From Helcococcus massiliensis (lineage in GTDB: Bacteria; Bacillota; Clostridia; Tissierellales; Peptoniphilaceae), in the NCBI RefSeq assembly GCF_900258485.1, contig NZ_OGVE01000001.1, positions 124,001-188,000 on the forward strand: DNA of 64,000 nucleotides, in the 5' to 3' direction. Positions 48,065 to 57,000 of this stretch are shown piece by piece. Each line of letters starts with the position of its first letter. Positions within the stretch are counted from its first letter, which is position 1. The notes below the pieces were generated by a model. The model had not been told where the DNA came from. It ran no database searches and saw only the letters and a list, made by a program, of their open reading frames with translations. A program made the position numbers and the translations under genes.

Positions 48065-51000
48065 CTATTCTATTACTTTTTTATTTATATAATAAAGCAC
48101 TATAAATCCTACTACTAATGATCCAAGGTATAAGCTTAAAACCATGTCATCACCAGTTTTTGGCGCCTTTGGTTTTTCTTTATCTTTAGGTAAATAGGTA
48201 TTTATTAAATTAAAACCATCAACTTTTGTTTCATAACCATCTACTTTATTTTCAGAAATAGTATACTCAATTTCTTTACCTTCAGCATATTTTGCGAAAC
48301 TAGTAAATTTCCATGACCAGTTTTCTTTTGCTGTTACTTCTTTTGTTTCAACAATTTCACCATTTGCTAGAAGATTTATTGTAATTGAGTTTGGTCTAAT
48401 TCCATCTTGGTTGTCTTTATCATCCCAAGTTTTAGATCCCTCAATTTCAATAGTTTCTGGTCTATGAGTATTGGTGATGTTGAATCCATCAATTGTTGTT
48501 TCATATCCTTCAACTGGTTCTTCTGTAACTGTATACCTGATTTCTTTACCTTGGGCATATTTTGCTAAATTAGTAAATTTCCAAGACCACTTATCTAATT
48601 CAGTGACCTTCTTAGTTTCAACAATTTCATCATTTGCTAGAAGATTAATATTGATACTCTTAGGTCTAACTCCATCCTGGTTATCTTTGTCTTCCCAAGT
48701 CTTAGAACCGAATACTTCAACAGTTTCTACCTCATGTGTATTTGTGACGTTGAAGCCTTCAACTTTTGTTTCATAGCCTTCTACTGGATCTTCGGTTATT
48801 GTATATTCAATTTCTTGACTATTAGCATACTTAGCTAATTCCGTGAACTTCCATGTCCAGTTGTCTTTAGCAGTTACTTCTTTAGTCTCAACTACTTCTC
48901 CGTTAGCTAGAAGATTAATCTTGATACTCTCAGGTCTAATACCATCCTGGTTATTGTTGTCATCCCAAGTCTTGGATCCCTCAATTTCAATTGTTTCTGG
49001 TATATGAGTATTTGTTATATTAAATCCATCAATTGTTGTTTCATAGCCTTTTACTGGTTCTTCTGAAATTGTGTACTTGATTTCTTCTCCTTTAGCGTAT
49101 TTTGCTAATCCTGTAAACTTCCATGTCCAGTTATCTTTAACTGATACTTCTTTAGTCTCTACAAGTTCCCCATTTGCTAGAAGATTTATTGTAATTGATT
49201 CTGGTCTAATTCCATCCTGGTTATTGTTGTCATTCCAAGTCTTAGAACCTTTAATTTCAATTGTTTCTGGTACGTGTATATTTTTTATATTGAAGCCGTC
49301 AATTTCTGTTTCATACTTGTCAACTGGGTCCTCAGTTATTGTATACTTTACTTCTTTTCCTTCTGCATACTTAGGTAATTTGGTGAACTTCCATGCCCAT
49401 CTGTCTTTAGATGTCACCTCTTTACTTTCAACAAATTCGTCATTTGCATAGAGATTTATCTTAATAGAATTTGGCCTTGTTCCATCTTGATTATTATTAT
49501 CTTCCCATATCTTGGAACCTTCGATTTCAATCGTTTCTGGCATATGTGTATTTATAATCACAAATCCTTCTGATAGATTCCCAGTTATTTTTATAATGTC
49601 ATATCCACTTACTTTTTCTTCTTCAATTGTATACAATATTTCTTTTCCATCTTTGTATACATCAAGTTCAGTAAATGAATCTTTCCAATTATTATTCTGT
49701 GATAATTCTAAAGTTTTACCTGTATCTTTACCATCAGCAAGCAATTTTATTATTAAAGATTTTGGTCTAATACCGTCTTGATTATTATTATCATCCCAAT
49801 TTTTTAATACTGTTATTGAAGTCTTTTCTGGAGTGTATTCATTTACTATATCAAAATCTTTATATAATGTTGAATATCCTTTAACCGAATTTTCAGTAAT
49901 CGTATACTTGATTTCTTCTCCATCAGCATACTTAGCTAATTCAGTAAACTTCCATGTCCAATTGTCCTTAGCTGAAACTTCTTTTGTTTCAATAATTTCT
50001 CCATTTGCTAAAAGTTTTATTGTAATTGATTCTGGTCTAATTCCATCTTGGTTATCTTTGTCATCCCAAGTCTTAGATCCCTCAATTTCAATTATTTCTG
50101 GTTTATGAGTATTGGTTACATTAAATCCATCAACTGTTGTTTCATAGCCTTCAACCGGTTCTTCTGTAATTGTGTACTTGATTTCTTCACCTTCAGCATA
50201 TTTAGCTAATCCTGTAAACTTCCATGTCCAGTTATCCTTAGCTGTTACTTCTTTAGTCTCTACAAGTTCCCCATTTATTAGAAGATTTATTGTAATTGAT
50301 TTTGGTCTAATTCCATCTTGGTTGTCTTTATCATTCCAAGTCTTAGATCCCTCAATTTCAATCGTTTCTGGTTTATGAGTGTTTGTTACATTAAATTTAT
50401 CAATTTTTGACTCGTATCCATCTACTTTGTTTTCAGCGATTGTATACTCTATTTCTTTACCTTCAGCATATTTAGGTAAATCAACAAACTTCCATGACCA
50501 ATTATCTTTAATTGATATTTCTCTTTCAACTACTTTCTTACCATTTCCTAATAAAGTGATTGTAATCGATTCTGGTCTAATTCTATCTTGGTCATTATTA
50601 TCATCCCAAGTTTTAGATCCTTCAATTTCAATCGTTTCTGGTTTGTGTGTATTAGTTAAATTAAATCCATCAACTGTTGTTTCATAACCTTCTACTGGAT
50701 CTTCTGTAATTGTATATTCAATTACCTGACCACTAGCATACTTAGGTAAAGCAGTAAACTTCCATGTCCACTTATCTTTAGCTGAAATTTCTTTTGTTTC
50801 AACTACCTCTCCATTAGCTAGAAGATTAATCTTGATACTCTCTGGTCTCTTTCCATCCTGGTTATCTTTGTCTTCCCAAGTCTTAGATCCCTCAATTTCA
50901 ATAGTTTCTGTCTTATGAGTATTGGTTACATTAAATCCATCAACTGTTGTTTCATAGCCTTTTACTGGTTCTTCTGAAATTGTGTACTTAATTTCTTCGC

Positions 51001-54000
51001 CTTTAGCGTATTTAGCTAATCCAGTGAACTTCCATGTCCAGTTATCTTCAGCTGTTACTTCTTTTGTTTCAACAATTTCACCATTGGCTAAAAGATTTAC
51101 CTTAATTGAATTTGGTCTAATTCCATCTTGGTTGTTTTTATCATCCCAAGTCTTAGAGCCTTCTATTTCAATCAGATCTTCTCTTGTATTAGTAATTGTA
51201 ATGGTTCCTTCTGAAATTTCAGAATAGGAGTTTACGAAATTATAATTTCCAAACTTAATCCATGTTCCAGCTTCAACTTCTCTATCTTCATAAATTTCCT
51301 TCACACTATATTTATACTCTTCAAAAGTCTCTGGATTATGTGATTCTAGATTTTCAAACTTATACGTCCAGTTGTTAGAAGACTCTAAACTTATAGGCTC
51401 ACCAATCTTTTCATCATTTCTATAAAGTTGTACAGAAATTTTATCTACTGGTGCTTCTAAAATTTCCCCTTTACTATCTTTCCAATCCTTTTTAACTTCC
51501 AAATTCATCAATTTTTTGTTAATAACAGTTATTTGATTTTCATCTTTATAATCATTATTTAACAAATCATCAATATCAACTTTGCCTTCAAAAGCTAGAT
51601 ATCCATCAGGTGCAGAAACTTCTTTAATGTAGTACTTACCAGACACTGGTAGTCCCTCAAATTTTATATGACCATTCTCGTCACTTATAGCTGTAGCGAC
51701 TAGCGTGTCTTTTGTATAGATATCATCAGCTTTTCTATACAACTCGAATTTTGCACCTTTAAGTGCTTTTCCAGTACTATCTTTTTTAAGGATTAAAAGT
51801 TCCTTAGTTGTAGTTTCATTATAGAAACTCACTGTTATTGATGTAGTTTGTTCATTTATTTCTATTTTCCTAATTTCATCAGAAACTTTATATTCTAATG
51901 GTGAATCAATTTCTTTTAGATAGTATGTTCCATAAGCAATGTCTTTAAGAATTGTGTATCCGTTAGAATTTGTCTTATCAGTTGTATAAAGAGCATTTTT
52001 ATTGGTTTTAGCATCTTCTTCAGATCCAAATAATGCGAATGTAACTCCTTCTAAAGTAACTCCCTTTTCTTCAGAATACTTATAAATTTTTAATTCTCCA
52101 GATTGTTTCTTATTTTCAAGCAGGATTTCTTTTTCTGAATTTTTATTAAATTCAGAACCTTTAATAGTTATTTCTCTAGCTTGATTATAACCTTCTGGAG
52201 CTTTGATTTCTTTTAGTGTATAGGTCTTATCAACATCTAACTTATTGTAACCATACACAGTGTATCCATTCTCATCAGTCGATAGTGGTTTTATTACATT
52301 ATCTCCATCCCAAAGTTCAAACATGGCACCTGTAAGTGACCTATAAACTGTATTGTTTTTAATAAATACACCTTTATCATCGTTTAATTGTTTCTTATAG
52401 TCTAAAGCTTCCTCTTCAGTTGAGAAGGCACCTGCAAGTTTTTCAACCTTAATGATTCTTAGTTTTGTTTCTTTATTTACATAATCAAAACTAAGTGTTT
52501 TTGCTTCTTTTCCATCTAATACAAATGTTTTTACTGTATTTAAACTAGAATAACCGACTGGTGCTTTAGATTCTACAAGTCTGTAACCACCATATGGCAA
52601 GTTTTCAAATCTAGCTACACCATTTTCTCCCGAACTTGATTTAGCAAATTCTGTATATTTTCCTTTATCTTCTTTGTATAAAGTAAATTCTGCACCTTGA
52701 AGTTTTTCTCCAAGTTCATCTTGTTTAATAACTTCTACAGAACTTAACTTTCTCGCAGGATAGTTAGATACTACAAGTCCATTTTCTTTGTATGGAACTT
52801 CTTTATAACCTTTATCACCGTCAGAAATAAGTCTATAAACTTTACCCTTCTCACCTATCTTAAACAGTATTAAATCTTCATTTTTTACATAGGAATTTGG
52901 AGTACTTATCTCTTCTAGTGCATAAATTACATTTCCTGATAATCCAGTAAATTGAATTAATCCTTTTTCATCTGTTATCTTCTTAGATATTAATTTTTTA
53001 TCTCCACTATTGTATTCATATAGATTGAACTGTACTCCTGACAATGGCTTACCTGATGAAGTATATAAATCTGTATCTTCCTCAATTTTATCGTAATGAT
53101 ACATACCAATCTTATAGAGATTAACTTTATACTTATCATTGACTAAATCAAATGTAAATGTCTTATCCTTGTTTTCATCATCTTCTTCATTTATCTCAAA
53201 GAAAATATCTTCAATTGCTTGTAAATTATTTACAGTTCTAATCTCAGAAAGTTTATATGAGCCTTTGTATAAACCAGTAAATTCAATCCTTCCATTTTTG
53301 TCAGTGTCTTTGATATAGGTTTTTCCATCAACAAAAGATTTTAATTCAAATCTAACATTGGCTAGAGCTTTTCCATCATGGTCTTTCTTGTTGATTACAA
53401 CTTTATATTCAGGTTTTCCTGGGTCTGGTTGTCTTTCATTTTTAAATGTGTGTAGTACACTTTCATCTTCTACATAGCTTCCATCTTTGAAGTATTTTTC
53501 AAGATTTAACTTATATCCACTAGTAGGATTTACTTCATGTACGGTGAATTCCTTAAAAGGAATATCTCTAAATATTATATTTCCTTCGTGGTCAGAATAG
53601 GCGAACTTATCTTTGTGATCTTTCATTTTCAATACAAATTTAGAATTTGCTAATGGTTTCCCATTCTCATCAACTTTTTTGAAATAAATATCTCTGGATG
53701 GGGCTACTAATGTATTTATTACAGGATTTGTTTCAATATAACGATCTATTGAATCATCTTTACGTGCAAATGAATTTAAAGCAGCCCTATTTTCCCATTC
53801 ATCATATTTATCAAGTGGAAATACATCTCTACCTGGTACTTCCATATTTATAATGACTTTAAGATTATATGGGCCTTTTAGTTCAACACCTTCCTTAGTT
53901 TTTAACACTATACCAGCTGGGTTTCCTCTCTGAATATTTCCAGCCTTACTTTCTGCCCATTCATCAATTCTTCCATTTGCTATAGTAACTGGGTGACCAT

Positions 54001-57000
54001 TTAGATCATTTATATATGAAACTTCGAATTTATCAGTATAATCCCATACCTTTCCAGTAGAATCTATATATTGGATGCTTTCTATTCCTTTATATACATT
54101 GGAAAACTGAGATTTACGAGGATCTCTTAATCCTGCTTGGTTTTCTACAATTGTTATATCATCTTTATATGGGAATATGTCAACTAAAGATACATCTTTC
54201 CTAGTTGTATTATTTATCTCATTTATAGATAAGAGATATTGAATCTTGTCGCCTGGTTGAATAAATAGTGATTTAGTCCAATTTTCGCCTAATTTTCTAA
54301 CATATTTATAAGCATCTGATTTTTGTGGTCTCAACAACTCAAATGAAACTTCTTTATAAGATAGTTCTTTATCATTCTCTAAAGATATTTTCCTTGTATC
54401 TCTTCTCTCTAATTCTTTATTAGAAAAGTCATTATATGTTCCATTTATAATCCTAGTATTATTAGGTGCTTCTGGTAAGACTTCAACTTGAATATTTGCT
54501 ATATCTACATTTCTATCAACAGGCATATTTATATAATTTGTAGTAAATGTAATCTTAGTTCTTCCATCTTCTAGAGCTTCAATCTTATAATGACCTGAAA
54601 AATCTTTGAACTCATCAGACATTTCTATACTTAGAATATTTAAATATGCTGGTAAAATATCTACCTGTTTAAAATCTTTAACAGGATATCTAGAAATCAG
54701 TTTATTATAATTATTGTTATACAATCTTGAACCAATCTTATAATCAATAACTTGATTGTTTGATGAATTGTATCCAGATTTCTTTTGTTCCTTATACACA
54801 TTTGAACTGAGTTTCTGAGTCTCAAATCTTACTTTAGCAGAATCTTTTAAGCTAAGTGAATTCTGTTTAGTACCTTTACTTGGGTCATTCTTTTCGTATC
54901 TAACAGTATCATAAAACATTTCTGCATAGTTAAAGTCATCATGATAACTACTCATTTTCTCATCGTAATCTTTAGTAGTAGTTCTAATTTGTGTATTGAT
55001 TGATTCTCCATATGCCAAAGATACATCTTTATAGTTAACTTGAATCAATTTAACTTTGTCAGCCATATCTTTAGGAATTAAGAACTCTTCTCCAGCATTT
55101 ACTTCTTTTTTAAGGAGTATATCTTTCTCACTATATTCCTTTTTAGATGTAGAAGTATCCTTTATCAAGGAAATAGATGCATCTCTTCCTGGTATGACTG
55201 AATAATATTGTTCATACATATTAGGATAAGAATAAAAGTAAATATAGTCATTTATTACGATATTCTCAGCTTTAATTTCGTAATTTTCATCCATAGATCC
55301 GTCTGATGATTTAATAAAACTTTTATTCTTATAATCTATATCCCATACTATTATTTCTTTTTCTTTACCAGGATATAGAGGGATAAGTTCTTTGTTAACT
55401 CTCTTTTTGAACTCACTCGGATTCTCTATCGGGTCATATTTCAATTTTGTAGAAACATGGGCATGCTTATCGAAATCCTTATCATCAAATTCAGGTTTTA
55501 AAATATTTCCTTTAAAATCAGAAGAGTTTGTTATAGACTGATCTGCTTTTGCATTTGGGAAGTCTAAAAGAAGTTCAGGAAACTTCATTGCGCTTCCATG
55601 TTTTGTATAATTAAATTGCTTATAATCTATAAAATCTAGATTATCAAGTGTATATTTAATTTTAGTAGGAATTCCTTCATTTTCTTCAATCACTACCCAA
55701 CCAGGGTTTTTATCCGGATCAAATTTAGCAATTCTAGTTACTTCTTTACCATCTTCTACAGCAGTATATGTCGGCAATTTATCATAGATAGTGTATTGCT
55801 CTAATTTTCTATAAACTTTTTCTATATCAAACTTATATTTTATTTCCAAATCTTCTGCAATAGAAGTGCTTAAGCTGATATGGTCCAGGGCTTTTTTATA
55901 AAATATTGGTTCTTCATATTTTGCCTTATAATTTGTAGTTTCCGATGTAAGTACTTTTCTATCATCCTTATAAGCAAAACTTATTTTCGCTTTGACATTC
56001 CCTTCGAAATCTTGAGGTGTTTCATAAGGAAGGAATTTAAAAATACCAGGAATTTTTATTGAGCTTGCCCTATCTAACTTATCAATTTTTAATTTTATGG
56101 TCCCTTCTACAGGGTCAATATTTAAAATTTCAAGACCTTTTACGTTATTTATATTTGGTATATCTATTAAATCCGGATCAAAATGATCAGGAAGTTGAAT
56201 ATCTACAATAATGTCTCTTAAGTCCGAATCCTCATTTTGTCCTGAATTATTTATAGTTATCTGATACTTAGCTTCATTTGAGCTGTAATATCTCAGATTG
56301 AAAATTTCATCTTCCTTGTTTAATTTTTCAATTTTAAAATCTACATTTACAGTATCAGTAGCTAAAATTCTTTCATATTCTACTTCAATTACTTTATTTT
56401 CATTGAAAGTTAAATTTGTATACTCAGGGTCTATTTTATCAATTTTATTTTTAAATCCACTTATTATAGGTGGCTCTATTTCTCTATTTGAAGTTAGTAT
56501 ATATTCTCTTTCTTTGAAATAGTGTTTATCGCCATCTTCCCCAATATAATACGGCTTTATTGTTATAGTTTGTGGATTAATTAAAAGTCCATCTTTAGAA
56601 GTTATATCTGCAATACCATCACCATCTACATCATTATTTTTAATATAAAAAACAACAGGATCATTGACTGGAAAGTTTTTATTAAAATTCGGATCATCAT
56701 AATTAACCTGTAAATTCTTGCTACTATCAAGAATAATTGAATTGATTAATGATGCCGATATAAATTTATGAGCTAAGGGTTGTAATTTAATATTTTTTTG
56801 ATCAGAAAAATCTTTTTCCGAACTAATTAAATTAAAAGCCTTATTGTGAATTGCAATAGCTTTATCAGTTTCTGGGAATATGATATTTTTTAATTTACTA
56901 TCATAAGGATAATCTTTTACAAATGCATTTTGGCCAATTTCTTCTAATGAAGTAAATTTAGATAAATCTATTTCTTCTCTTCTTATACTTTCAAAAGCAT

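Noticed and set aside
48471-51227. Series of plus-strand frames of about 70-130 codons opposite the giant adhesin
   Set aside because: They repeat with the 258-bp period and are the antisense of the Cna-B coding repeats; none has a proper start context.
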